The position numbers and the translations under genes were made by a program. Shown piece by piece: positions 29,601 to 37,858 of a stretch of DNA of 45,871 nucleotides (positions within the stretch are counted from its first letter, which is position 1; every line of letters begins with the position of its first letter). Source of the DNA: Nocardia brasiliensis IFM 10847 (GTDB lineage Bacteria; Actinomycetota; Actinomycetes; Mycobacteriales; Mycobacteriaceae); NCBI RefSeq assembly GCF_000710915.1, contig NZ_BAUA01000040.1:1-45871 (forward strand), in the 5' to 3' direction. Under the pieces are notes generated by a model. The model did no database searches, was not told the origin of the DNA, and saw nothing but the letters and a program-made list of their open reading frames with translations.

Positions 29601-31147
29601 TCGGCGTCACCGACGACTTCTTCATGCTCGGCGGGAACTCGCTGTCCGCGCTGCGGGTGGTCGCGGTCCTGCGGTCGGCACTGGGTGTCGCGGTGTCGCT
29701 GCGCGATCTGTTCGAGGCGCCCACGGTCGCCGCCTTGGAGCGCGCGCTGGCGAGTCGCGGGCCCGCAGACCAAGGCCCGGCCATCGCGAGTGTGCCACGC
29801 CCGGAACCGATCCCGCTCTCGCCCGCACAGCAACGCCTGTGGACCGTGGACTATCTTTCGGGCCACCGCCCCGACTACTTGATCGCCACCGGCCTCGAAC
29901 TGCTCGGATCGGTGAACGAGGCGGCGCTCGCGGCGGCGGTCACCGATGTCGTTGTGCGGCACGAAATCTTGCGTACCGTCCTGCCGTACACGGCGGACGG
30001 TCCGGTGCAGCGAATCCTGCCGCTCGAGTCGATGCCGCCGGACTTCCGTCTCGTTGTGCTCGGTGACGGCGAAAGCCTCGAACAGGCAATGGATTACGAG
30101 CTGTCGCGAGGTTTCGATCCGACCGTGCGGTCACCGCTGCGGATCCGGTTGTATCGGCTGAACCAGAGACATCACGTCCTGCTCGGTGTACTGCATCACA
30201 TCGCCGGGGACGGTGAATCGCTGGGCATCCTTCAGCACGATCTGCTGCTGGCCTACCGAGCGCGCACCGCCGATCTCGAGCCTCGATGGCCCAGTGCGGC
30301 AACACAGTTCGCCGACTACGCGATATGGCGGCGGTTGCTGCCCGACAGCCTACTCGAGCGCCAGGCCCGGTACTGGCGCGCCGCGCTCGACGGACTGCCC
30401 GAGCAGCCGGTGCTGCCCGCGGACCGTCCGCGCGCCGCGCGCCGTGAGAACATCGCGGGCACGGTACCGGTCGTCCTCGACGCGAACACCCATCGCGCGG
30501 TGGCCCGCACCGCCCGGGATCACGGGGCCAGCAGCTACATGCTGGTGCACACCGCATTGGCCCTCGCGCTGCACCGGCACGGCGCAGGCGTCGATCTGCC
30601 GATCGGAGTCGCGTTGAGCGGCAGGGACGCTCAGGAACTGCACGACGTGGTGGGGTGCGTGATCGACACGGCCGTGGTTCGGGTCGACCTGTCCGACGAG
30701 CCCGGCCACCGGGACCTCATAGCGCAGGTCCGGGAGCGCGTGCTCGGGGCGTACGAGCACAAAGAGTTTCCCTTCGACCGTCTGGTGGAGCTGCTCAATC
30801 CACCGCGATCGCGCACCCACCATCCGCTGTTCCAGGTGATGGTGACCTACCTGCGCGGCGTCGACAGCGATGGCGAGCAGGACGGTTTGGTGGTCCGGCA
30901 CCGCCCGGTCGCGCCGCGGCACACGGTCTTCGACCTCCTGCTGAACCTCCGGGAGGAGTACGGGCCGAATCGGGAGTGCGCGGGCATCCGAGGAGAGATG
31001 ATCTACGCCGCAGAGCTGTTCGACCATGCGACGATCGAATCGCTGGTCGCGACGATGACCACCGTGCTGGCGCAGCTGTGCGCGACGGCGGGTGCGGCGG
31101 TCGCCGAGGCTGGAATTCAACCTGGCAGGGGCGTTTTCGAAGAGTAG
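23680..31147 (+). CDS. NRPS, C-A-T-C-A-T-C, interrupted by a one-base frameshift
   Basis: Two frames together encode one 2488-residue protein if one G is removed at 27084-27086; the total length then divides by three. Domains (corrected numbering): EntF-like N-terminal C (HHLVLDG at 136-142); A3 (YTSGTTGPPKG near 592; hand code D-F-W-S-V-G-M-I-I-K, Thr-like); T3 (Ser981, GGDS); C with HHHALLDG at 1165-1172; A4 (FTSGSTGVSKG at 1604; code about D-M-Y-L-A-A-L-C-F-K, unassigned); T4 (Ser1987); terminal C (HHIAGDG at 2172-2178). No thioesterase or reductase follows, so release must use the last C domain or a protein elsewhere. The GTG start overlaps the previous stop. As written the reading frame is broken inside the second C domain, so the gene is either inactive or contains a sequence error. 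Confidence 0.85.
27084..27086 (+). other. Frameshift point (extra G) in NRPS gene
   Basis: Frame 1 reads well up to VVRAEG at 27086, and frame 2 reads well from ARIDPLAGPLF at about 27089. Deleting one G of the GGG run at 27084-27086 gives VRAEDARIDPLAGPLF, exactly what a condensation domain should have here. A homopolymer sequencing error and a true mutation are both possible. Confidence 0.85.
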
Positions 31148-31158
31148 TGAGGTCGGAT

Positions 31159-32073
31159 ATGAAGGTCTTCGTCGCCGGTGGGACGGGCGCTGTCGGACGG
31201 TATGCGGTGGCGGCGCTGGTGGATTCGGGACACGAGGTGACAGCGCTCGCACGGACACCGGAGAAGGCGGCACTGCTCGCCGGTCGCGGCGCGTCGCCTC
31301 GGCAGGTCTCGCTGTTCGACCGCGCCGGTTTGACCGCGGCGCTGAACGGCCACGACGCCGTGGTGAATCTGGCCACCGCGCTCCCCGCCACCGCCGGGTA
31401 TCTTTCCGACAAAGCCTGGGCGAGAAACGAATACGTGCGTGTCGAAGGCTCCGCGGCGCTGCGGGACGCGGCGCTCGGCGCGGGCGTCGGACGGTTCGTG
31501 CAGGAATCCGTCGCGATGCTCTATCACGACCACGGCGCCGAGTGGGTCGACGAGCAAGCGCCAGCCGAACGGTATCCCCGCGCGCTGTGCAACCTCGCCG
31601 CCGAGGACAACGCATACGCGCTGACCACCGCGGGCCACACCGGAATCGTCCTGCGGTTCGGTGTGTTCTGCGGCGTCGGGGCGAGTCACAGCGAGCTGAT
31701 GCTCACCGCTGCCCGCAGGCATATCGCGACTGTTCTCGGCCCGCCGGACGGCTACCTCCCGTCGATCCACCTCGCCGACGCCGCCTCGGCCGTGGTCGCC
31801 GCCCTTACCGCGCCGCCGGGCCGCTACAACATCGTCGACGACGAACCGCTCACCAAACGCGACTATGCCGCCGCCGCCGCCGCGGCGGTACACACCCGTC
31901 CGTGGCTGTGGCTACCCGGTCGCGCCGCCCTGCTCGGCGGCTATCGCCTGAGCTCGCTGACTCGCTCATTGCGAGTGTCCAACAAGCTTTTTCGCGATAC
32001 CACCGGATGGTCGCCGCGGTATCCGAGCGCGCGTGCTGCCTGGCGTGCGATGGCCGGCGAACAGGCGTCCTAG
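31159..32073 (+). CDS. NAD(P)-dependent epimerase/dehydratase-like (extended SDR)
   Basis: 304 residues. The N-terminal Rossmann motif is GGTGAVG (about residues 7-13), followed by the Asp/Thr-rich strand HDAVVNLAT typical of NmrA/extended-SDR proteins. The usual YxxxK is not obvious; the segment after QESVAMLYHDHGAEW is where it should lie. The last 70 residues contain a short hydrophobic stretch (WLWLPGRAALL) common in this subgroup. The gene starts 11 nt after the NRPS stop, with GAGG 6 nt before the ATG, so it is probably the last gene of the operon and may reduce or epimerise a precursor or product. It ends 18 nt from a convergent gene. Substrate unknown. Confidence 0.75.
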   Translation: MKVFVAGGTGAVGRYAVAALVDSGHEVTALARTPEKAALLAGRGASPRQVSLFDRAGLTAALNGHDAVVNLATALPATAGYLSDKAWARNEYVRVEGSAALRDAALGAGVGRFVQESVAMLYHDHGAEWVDEQAPAERYPRALCNLAAEDNAYALTTAGHTGIVLRFGVFCGVGASHSELMLTAARRHIATVLGPPDGYLPSIHLADAASAVVAALTAPPGRYNIVDDEPLTKRDYAAAAAAAVHTRPWLWLPGRAALLGGYRLSSLTRSLRVSNKLFRDTTGWSPRYPSARAAWRAMAGEQAS

Positions 32074-32091
32074 CGTCCGTCTCGCCGCGCA

Positions 32092-32982
32092 CTAGACTCG
32101 TCCTGCCGCCACTTCGCTCGTGAAGCGGGCCACCAGCGTGGCGCATTCGTCGTGATGGGTTTCCAGGAGCTGGTGCCCGCTTTCGAAGACGTGGATCTCC
32201 AGCGATCGCAGGTCGCGGTGATAGGCCATGATCTCGTCGATCTCGAAGAACGGATCGTGTCTGCCCCACAGCAGCAGGCACGGCGGCTGGTGCTCGCGGT
32301 GGTAGGCGCGTAGGGCGGGGAACCGGGCGATGTGCGCGCCGTAGTCGGAGAAGATCTCGAACTGGATGTCCATGATGCCGGGCCGGGACAGGCGATCCCA
32401 GTCGAATTGCCAGCTTTCGGGAGGATAGAGCCGCGCCAGGCGCTCGGGTTGTGCACCGATGTACTGGTGCCGGGTGGTCTCGAGATTCATCCACTCCGGT
32501 AGTGCGGCCTTGTTCGCCGCGGTGGGGTCGGCGAAGTAGGCCTGCGGAGCGTCCCAGTCCGGCCCCAGTCCCTCGTCGTGGGCGTTGCCGTTCTGCACGA
32601 TCAAGCCGAGTATCCGATCGGGGTGGTGGGTGGCGAGATGGTAGCCGACCGGTGTGCCGAAATCGGTGACGTACAAGTAGAACTGGTCTACCTTCAGCTC
32701 GGCGAGGAACGCCTCTACCGTGTCGGCGAGGTGCTCGAAGGTGTAGTCGTAGTCCCCGGTGGCCGGCGCGGCGGAGAACCCGGAACCGGGCAGGTCCGGC
32801 GCGAGGACGTACGCGGTGTCCGCCAACGGTTCGATGATGTCGCGATACGCGTGCGACGAATTCGGGTAGCCGTGCAGCAGCAGGATCGCCGGATCTGCCG
32901 GGTCGCCCGCATGCCGATAGAAGATGTCCAGACCTTGGACCTCGATCGTCTCGTGCCGGGTTTTGTGCCGACGGTTCTGCAT
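32092..32982 (-). CDS. Alpha/beta hydrolase, epoxide-hydrolase/dehalogenase type
   Basis: 296 residues. Oxyanion-loop motif HGYPNSSHAYRD; nucleophile elbow VTDFGTPVG with Asp in the nucleophile place; acid in WGRHDPFFE; base His in FESGHQLLE. An Asp nucleophile points to the epoxide hydrolase/haloalkane dehalogenase group rather than esterases. A lid region with several Trp/Tyr lies between. It is divergent from the CGNR regulator at 33105, and the 120-nt gap between them holds an inverted repeat, so it may be that regulator's target. No signal peptide, so it acts in the cytoplasm. Substrate unknown; a link with the NRPS product is possible but not shown. Confidence 0.8.
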   Translation of the reverse strand: MQNRRHKTRHETIEVQGLDIFYRHAGDPADPAILLLHGYPNSSHAYRDIIEPLADTAYVLAPDLPGSGFSAAPATGDYDYTFEHLADTVEAFLAELKVDQFYLYVTDFGTPVGYHLATHHPDRILGLIVQNGNAHDEGLGPDWDAPQAYFADPTAANKAALPEWMNLETTRHQYIGAQPERLARLYPPESWQFDWDRLSRPGIMDIQFEIFSDYGAHIARFPALRAYHREHQPPCLLLWGRHDPFFEIDEIMAYHRDLRSLEIHVFESGHQLLETHHDECATLVARFTSEVAAGRV

Positions 32983-33041
32983 CTCGCAGCACTCCCTTCT
33001 CCGGCCTGAGGAGAGCCCTTGTACCGGATACTATGCTTATA

Positions 33042-33087
33042 GAGGTTACCGATCCAGGTAACTGCTAAACATGCAAAACGAGGTTAC
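33042..33087. promoter_or_regulatory. Probable operator of the CGNR regulator
   Basis: Inverted repeat GTTACC-N6-GGTAAC (33045-33062) between the divergent hydrolase and CGNR genes. The half-site GAGGTTAC (33042-33049) recurs as a direct repeat at 33080-33087, just before the regulator start. The sequence TATGCTTATAG next to it could hold a -10 box. Confidence 0.5.
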
Positions 33088-33104
33088 GAACCTTGGAGTA
33101 CGCG

Positions 33105-33686
33105 GTGACGCAATGGGTGCCGGAGCATTTCATCGGCGGGCACCCCGCCCTCGACCTCGCGAACGCGGTGTTCGATCGCCGGGTGCCCGTGTCCGGCAAC
33201 GAGCTGCTCGGGTCCGCCGGCGATATCGGGAACTGGCTGCTGGCGGCGGGGCTCGCCAGCGCTCGCGGAGCGAGGGCGGTCGCCGCGATCGAAGCCGAGC
33301 CGTTCGTCGCGCGGGTGCACGCGGTGCGGGAGGCCGCCGCTCAGCTCTTCGGGTCGATCGTCGCGGGCAGGACCCCGGACGCCCAGGCGCTCGGCGTGCT
33401 CATGGCGACTGCGGGGAGTGGATTGTGCACCAGCGCAATAAGATTGGACGACACGAGGCCCCGCCTCACCCTGGCCCGATGGCAGGATCCCGACGCTGTC
33501 ACCGCTTTGCTCGCCCTGCTCGCCGTCGAAGCCTTCTACACCCTCCCGCGCGACCGCCTGCGGTCCTGCCCGCGCTGTGCCTGGCTCTTCCTCGACACCT
33601 CACGCGGCGGGAAACGCCGCTGGTGCAGCATGCAGGTGTGCGGGAACCGGGAGAAGGTTTCGCGCCATCGGGAGCAGCTCCGCTGA
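33105..33686 (+). CDS. CGNR zinc-finger transcriptional regulator (ABATE type)
   Basis: About 193 residues. The N-terminal stress-sensing (ABATE) part begins with FIGGHPALDLANAVFDRR. The C-terminal CGNR zinc finger shows Cys in SCPRCAWLFLD and WCSMQVCGNREK, giving the CxxC...C...CGNR pattern that binds zinc and DNA. I place the start at the GTG at 33105, which has GGAG 6 nt upstream; a TTG at 33093 is in frame and possible. It is divergent from an alpha/beta hydrolase, with a likely operator between, so it probably controls that gene and itself. The C-terminus is convergent with the TetR gene. The inducer is unknown. Confidence 0.85.
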   Translation: MTQWVPEHFIGGHPALDLANAVFDRRVPVSGNELLGSAGDIGNWLLAAGLASARGARAVAAIEAEPFVARVHAVREAAAQLFGSIVAGRTPDAQALGVLMATAGSGLCTSAIRLDDTRPRLTLARWQDPDAVTALLALLAVEAFYTLPRDRLRSCPRCAWLFLDTSRGGKRRWCSMQVCGNREKVSRHREQLR

Positions 33687-33699
33687 ACATCGGCCGCGC

Positions 33700-34296
33700 C
33701 TATCTCAGCATGCGGCGGATCACGGCGGCCGCGGCGTCGATATCGTCGGGTTCGCCGGTGATCAGCTCGCGGAAGTAGAAGGATTCGCCGATCCGGATGA
33801 CGGCGTAGGCGAGCGAGTGTGTGTCGATATCGTCGAACTCGCCGACGTCGTCGCGGATGAGCTGGGCGAAGGTGGCGACGAACCGTCGCTGGATCACCCC
33901 GTCGCGTGAGGTGAGCACCCGCAGCGCGGTGTCGGTGTGCTGTGCGACGAACGTGCGCATGGCAGGGTGCGCGGCGGCGAAATGCAGGCTGCGCCGGATC
34001 ATTTCGGCGATTCCGTCCGCGCCCTGGCCGCCGCATTCGCGGCGGATGTCCTCGAACCCGGCGGTGGCGATCGCCCAGATGGCCTCACCGATGATCCGGT
34101 TGCGATCACCGTAGCGCCGATACAGCGTCGAGCGGCCGATACCGGCCGCGGTGGCCAGTGCCCTGGCGTCGATCCAGCCGTCGCGGCGGAACATTTCCAC
34201 CGCGGCACGCAGGACGGCATCCGACTCGGCCAACTGGGGATCTGGGGAATCTAGCGGTAGCGACATCATCAATTCTAGTGTGGCATGGGACACCAT
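33700..34296 (-). CDS. TetR-family regulator (QsdR-like C-terminal domain)
   Basis: 198 residues from the ATG at 34296; ATGs at 34269 and 34266 are alternatives, since the 34296 start sits inside the palindrome at 34286-34311. The N-terminal helix-turn-helix is clear: IDARALATAAGIGRSTLYRR followed by YGDRNRIIGEA. The C-terminal part (FAAAHPAMRTFVAQHTDTAL...ESFYFRELITGEPDD) resembles the QsdR-type ligand-binding domain. It is divergent from the secreted lipase at 34367 and probably represses both genes through the operator between them. The ligand is not predictable, although a lipid or lactone would fit the neighbour. Confidence 0.85.
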   Translation of the reverse strand: MVSHATLELMMSLPLDSPDPQLAESDAVLRAAVEMFRRDGWIDARALATAAGIGRSTLYRRYGDRNRIIGEAIWAIATAGFEDIRRECGGQGADGIAEMIRRSLHFAAAHPAMRTFVAQHTDTALRVLTSRDGVIQRRFVATFAQLIRDDVGEFDDIDTHSLAYAVIRIGESFYFRELITGEPDDIDAAAAVIRRMLR

Positions 34297-34311
34297 TAGT
34301 TATGTGTCCCA
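34286..34311. promoter_or_regulatory. TetR-type palindromic operator
   Basis: Perfect 8-bp arms TGGGACAC (34286-34293) / GTGTCCCA (34304-34311) with a 10-nt A/T-rich spacer, giving a 26-bp palindrome. It overlaps the upstream start of the TetR gene and lies about 55 nt before the lipase ATG. Size and position fit autoregulation by the TetR protein. Confidence 0.7.
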
Positions 34312-34366
34312 GCCTGGTGGATCGCACGCCATGGTCGATTCACTCTGGATCGCACGGGAGAATTCG

Positions 34367-35236
34367 ATGTTCAAGCAACCAGCACTCCTATCCCTTTTGC
34401 TCGCCCTCGGCGCGGGTACCGTTGCCGCTCCGGCGGTTTCGGCCGCCCCGGACGCGGCTGCGCCCGCTTACTCGTCTTACGTTTCGCTCGGTGATTCCTA
34501 TACCGCGGGATCGTTCTTGCCCGTGGCCGACGCGCGCTGCGTCCGGTCCAGCCGGAACTATCCGAATCTTGTTGCGGCAGCACTGAAACCCAAGTCCTTC
34601 ACCGATGTCAGCTGCGCCGGCGCGGCCACCGACGACATGACCGGCACACAGCTCCCGGCCGGGAATCCACCACAGTTCGCCGCGTTGCGGCCGGATACGA
34701 CGCTGGTGACGCTCGGCCTCGGCGGTAACGATGTGCCCGGCTTCGAGATCATGTTCAACTGTGCGGTGCGCGGTGCGTCGGTACCGCACGGTTCGCCCTG
34801 CAAGGACTACTACACACAGGACGGTACGAACCGGATGGCCGAACAGATCCGCGCCATCGGTCCCGAACTCGGTGCGGTGCTCGACGGTATCCGCACCCGG
34901 TCGCCGAAGGCGAAGGTGCTGCTGGTCGGCTATCCGGCGCTGTTGCCCGAAACCGGTCCCGGTTGCTGGCCGATCGTGCCGATCTCCGATGGCGACGTGC
35001 CGTTCCTACGGGACGGCGCCAAGCTGCTGAACCGGGTACTCGCCGAGCAGGCGGCGAAACACGGCGCGACCTACGTGGATACCTACACCAGCAGCATCGG
35101 CCATGACATGTGCCAAGCGCCCGGCACGAAATGGATCGAAGGTCCCGTCCCCACCGACCTGGCCGCCCCGGTGCACCCGAATGCACTCGGCGCGCAAAAC
35201 CAAGCGCGCCAGGTGATCGCCACGCTGCGCGGTTAA
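34367..35236 (+). CDS. Secreted SGNH/GDSL lipase-esterase
   Basis: 289 residues. Signal peptide at 1-25 (hydrophobic LLSLLLALGAG, cleavage near VSAAPDA). Family blocks are in order: block I YVSLGDSYTAGS with the Ser nucleophile, block III LGLGGNDV with the Asn, block V PVHPNALGA with the catalytic His and a nearby Asp. Six or more Cys could form disulfides, as in Streptomyces SGNH lipases. The ATG at 34367 has GGGAG 6 nt upstream. It hydrolyses esters outside the cell, and the exact lipid is unknown. It is divergent from the TetR gene with the palindrome between, so probably under its control. Confidence 0.88.
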   Translation: MFKQPALLSLLLALGAGTVAAPAVSAAPDAAAPAYSSYVSLGDSYTAGSFLPVADARCVRSSRNYPNLVAAALKPKSFTDVSCAGAATDDMTGTQLPAGNPPQFAALRPDTTLVTLGLGGNDVPGFEIMFNCAVRGASVPHGSPCKDYYTQDGTNRMAEQIRAIGPELGAVLDGIRTRSPKAKVLLVGYPALLPETGPGCWPIVPISDGDVPFLRDGAKLLNRVLAEQAAKHGATYVDTYTSSIGHDMCQAPGTKWIEGPVPTDLAAPVHPNALGAQNQARQVIATLRG

Positions 35237-35474
35237 CCCCGGCTCCGAAATAAACGGCGAAAATGGGTGCAGCCGAATTGCGCTTTGTCAAGGCCCCTGG
35301 GCGAATGTGCAGGTCAACGCAGATGTGTTGGCCTGCTTAGGGTTTCGGCAAGGTGTGCGTTCGCGTGCGGAATTCGCGAGAGGTGACAGAGTCCGCCGCA
35401 GCTGCATTCACCACCGCTGCGTTCTGGATATGGTTCGAGTGTTGAATTCGTAACTAGGTGAAGGGGTGGTCGTC

Positions 35475-36188
35475 GTGACCGAAGGTAACGCAAAACTGGC
35501 TATGGATCCGACAAAGGTCGATTTCGAGGAGGCTTACTCCACCGGGGTTCTCGGCCCGGGTGTCGTCATGGAGAAGCTGCCGTGGGAGATCGACAAACCG
35601 CAACCGATTCTGGTCGAGCTCGAGCGTGCCGGGCACGTGCAGGGTGACGTGCTCGACGTCGGGTGCGGCCGTGGTGACACCGCGGTCTATCTGGCCGAAC
35701 TCGGCTATCGGGTGACGGGCGTGGACATCTCGCCGACGGTGATCGGCAAGGCCCGCGACCTGGCGGCCGAGCGCAACGTGACGGCCACGTTCGACGTCGC
35801 TGACGTGACTGTGCTCAGCGGTTACGAGGGATCGTTCGACACGGTCGTGAGCAGCGCGCTCGTGCACTGTCTCGACGAACAGCAGCGCAAGGCGCACTGG
35901 GACGCGCTGGTACGCGTGCTGCGCCCGGGTGGCCGGTTGATCCAGTTCTGCTTCGCCAAGTCGCCCGGTAGTGATACCTACGCTCCGTACACGCTCGGCG
36001 AGGAAGAATATCGGGCGGTCTTCTGCGCCCCGGCGTGGGAGATCCTCGAACTGCGGCGGGACAAGATCTCCGCACTCAAGCCGCCGCAAGCCTTTTGGGA
36101 TCTGCTCGGCGAAGAACTCTTCCCGGAGTTCGAGGGCGAGGACGGGATGTTGCTGCCGGTCTGGCTGCTGGAGGTCAAGCGGGTGTAG
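35475..36188 (+). CDS. Class I SAM-dependent methyltransferase
   Basis: 237 residues from the GTG at 35475, which has AAGGGG 8 nt upstream (a GTG at 35466 is in frame). Motif I is VLDVGCGRGDTAVYLAELG, motif II VTGVDIS, then FDVADVTV and VLRPGGRLIQFCF, all standard for the Rossmann methyltransferase fold. The N-terminal segment EEAYSTG and the C-terminal LLPVWLLEVKRV recall thiopurine or small-molecule methyltransferases. It is monocistronic and far from the PKS genes, with 14 bases of 3' overlap with the convergent HD gene. I would not assign it as the missing O-methyltransferase of the extender pathway. Substrate unknown. Confidence 0.85.
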   Translation: MTEGNAKLAMDPTKVDFEEAYSTGVLGPGVVMEKLPWEIDKPQPILVELERAGHVQGDVLDVGCGRGDTAVYLAELGYRVTGVDISPTVIGKARDLAAERNVTATFDVADVTVLSGYEGSFDTVVSSALVHCLDEQQRKAHWDALVRVLRPGGRLIQFCFAKSPGSDTYAPYTLGEEEYRAVFCAPAWEILELRRDKISALKPPQAFWDLLGEELFPEFEGEDGMLLPVWLLEVKRV

Positions 36189-36786
36189 TCCCGCGCTGAA
36201 GCGGGTTGTCACGCAGCTTGCGTGCCAACCCGTTTCGCATGGCAGCGGCGGCGGTGCTGCGGGGTTTGCGTGCGGCTTGACGGTCGAAGCAATCGGTGAA
36301 CTCTTCGGCCAGCGCCAGTCGAGGCCAGAGCGTCGAAACCTGTGCACGCACCGGCAGCGGGATCAGGTCGGCCTCCCGCCCGGAGATATCGAGCCCGGTC
36401 GAGCGGGCGAGCAGGTGCCCTTCGGGATCCTGGTCGACCTCGACGTGGTCCCACATGTGCCGCACGATGATCTCGTGCAGCCGTCGTCTGCGTCGCTCGG
36501 ACCAACCCGCGCCGGCGGCGAACACGGCGGCGACATGTCCGCCCGCGTCCTCGAAATCGACGGCGTAGCTGTCGAATTCGTCCACCAGACCGATGTCGTG
36601 GAACATCGACGCCACGTAGAGCAGTTCCATGTCGACCGTGATCGATTCCGCCCGCGCGAGCAACGCCGCCCAGATGAACGCTCGCGCGGAATGATGGAAC
36701 AACGACGGCGAGCAGTACTGTCGTGCCACCTCGCGCGCGGCGCGCGCCGTCGCCGTCTCGACGTTCGGCAACTCGATCGCGCTCAT
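36175..36786 (-). CDS. HD-domain protein (cyanamide hydratase-like)
   Basis: 203 residues. The metal-binding helices of the HD fold are visible: His in LFHHSARAF and the HD pair in YVASMFHDIGLVDEFD, with later His at LHEIIVRHMWDHV. This pattern occurs in HD proteins annotated as cyanamide-hydratase-like or phosphohydrolase-like. The start ATG has GGAGGAA 5 nt upstream. The C-terminus is basic. It is convergent with the methyltransferase, and the last codons overlap. A metal-dependent hydrolase/hydratase in the cytoplasm is likely; the substrate is not known. Confidence 0.78.
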   Translation of the reverse strand: MSAIELPNVETATARAAREVARQYCSPSLFHHSARAFIWAALLARAESITVDMELLYVASMFHDIGLVDEFDSYAVDFEDAGGHVAAVFAAGAGWSERRRRRLHEIIVRHMWDHVEVDQDPEGHLLARSTGLDISGREADLIPLPVRAQVSTLWPRLALAEEFTDCFDRQAARKPRSTAAAAMRNGLARKLRDNPLQRGTTPA

Positions 36787-36879
36787 TGCTTTCCTCCTCG
36801 TATCGTCCTCACCTCACGATGCCGCGGCGCGCTACACTGCCGCCATGTCATCCGAGACACCTGAACCACAGATTCGGAC

Positions 36880-37836
36880 ATGACGCATCGGGTCGGCGTC
36901 CTGGTCTTCGACCGGGTCACCCTCCTCGACGTCACCGGGCCGGTCGAGGTCCTGCACACCGCCGGTGTAGATCGCCGGTATGAATCGGTTCTGCTCTCCG
37001 CCCGCGGTGGATTGATCACCACCGCCGCGAACATCGCTCTGGCCACCACCGCGGTCGCCGACGTGGACACGATCGATACCCTCATCGTGCCCGGCAGCGG
37101 CTCGCTCGCCTACGAGCCCATCGATGATGAAATACTGCGCACCACAAGCCTTCTCGCTGATATGGCGAACCGTGTCGCCGCGGTGTGCACGGGCGCCTTC
37201 GTTTTGGCCGAGCTCGGTCTTCTCGACGACCGCCGGGCTACCACGCACTGGCGCCAAGCGCCCATCCTCGCGCGCCGCTATCCGCGAATCGAGGTCGTGC
37301 CCGACGCGCTGCACATCCGCGACGGCCGCTACCTCACCTCCGCGGGCGTCAGCGCGGGGATCGACATGGCGCTCGCGCTGGTAGAGCACGATCACGGCCC
37401 CGAGGTCGCGCGCGCGATCGCGCGTGAGCTGGTCGTGTTCATGCAGCGGCCGGGCGGGCAGTCCCAATTCTCCGCGGCCTTGGACACCCCGCGACCCCGC
37501 ACCGCGACCTTGCGCGCCGCGCTCGACGCCGTCCTGGCCGACCCCGCCGCGCCCCACTCCCTCGACACCCTCGCCGCGGTAGCCGCGCTGAGCACCCGTC
37601 AGCTCACCCGGCTGTTCCATGCCGAACTCGGCACCACCCCCGCCCGCTGGATCGAACGGACCCGCCTCGACCGCGCCCAGCAACTGCTCCTCGAAGGGCA
37701 CACCATCACCGCCGCCGCCCGCCGCAGCGGTCTCGGCAGCGACGAAACCCTGCGCCGCGCCTTCGCCCGCCACCTGGGCATCACACCCACCGAGTTCAAA
37801 CGCCGCTTCGCCACCACCTGCGCCGAAGCGCGTTAG
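36880..37836 (+). CDS. GlxA-like AraC regulator (DJ-1/PfpI + AraC HTH)
   Basis: 318 residues. The N-terminal DJ-1/PfpI domain (1-185) starts MTHRVGVLVFDRVTLLDVTGP and has the nucleophile-elbow Cys in VCTGAFVLAELGLLDDRRATTHW. The C-terminal AraC domain has two helix-turn-helix units: LDTLAAVAALSTRQLTRLF and ITAAARRSGLGSDETLRRAF, ending with the usual GITPTEFKRRF. Such proteins sense a small molecule or redox state and activate neighbouring genes, but the target is not clear here. Its stop is about 20 nt from the convergent caspase-like gene, with a small hairpin between. Confidence 0.88.
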   Translation: MTHRVGVLVFDRVTLLDVTGPVEVLHTAGVDRRYESVLLSARGGLITTAANIALATTAVADVDTIDTLIVPGSGSLAYEPIDDEILRTTSLLADMANRVAAVCTGAFVLAELGLLDDRRATTHWRQAPILARRYPRIEVVPDALHIRDGRYLTSAGVSAGIDMALALVEHDHGPEVARAIARELVVFMQRPGGQSQFSAALDTPRPRTATLRAALDAVLADPAAPHSLDTLAAVAALSTRQLTRLFHAELGTTPARWIERTRLDRAQQLLLEGHTITAAARRSGLGSDETLRRAFARHLGITPTEFKRRFATTCAEAR

Positions 37837-37843
37837 GCGCGCG

Positions 37844-37858
37844 GTGAGGTTGCCTCAC
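37844..37858. terminator. Small hairpin between convergent genes
   Basis: Inverted repeat GTGAGG-TTG-CCTCAC just after the GlxA-like gene and overlapping the last codons of the convergent caspase-like gene. It has no T-tract; a weak terminator is possible. Confidence 0.35.

Noticed and set aside
35475..36188. Methyltransferase as the missing FkbG of the extender pathway
   Set aside because: It is a separate gene behind four unrelated genes and two regulators, on its own transcript, and resembles small-molecule methyltransferases.
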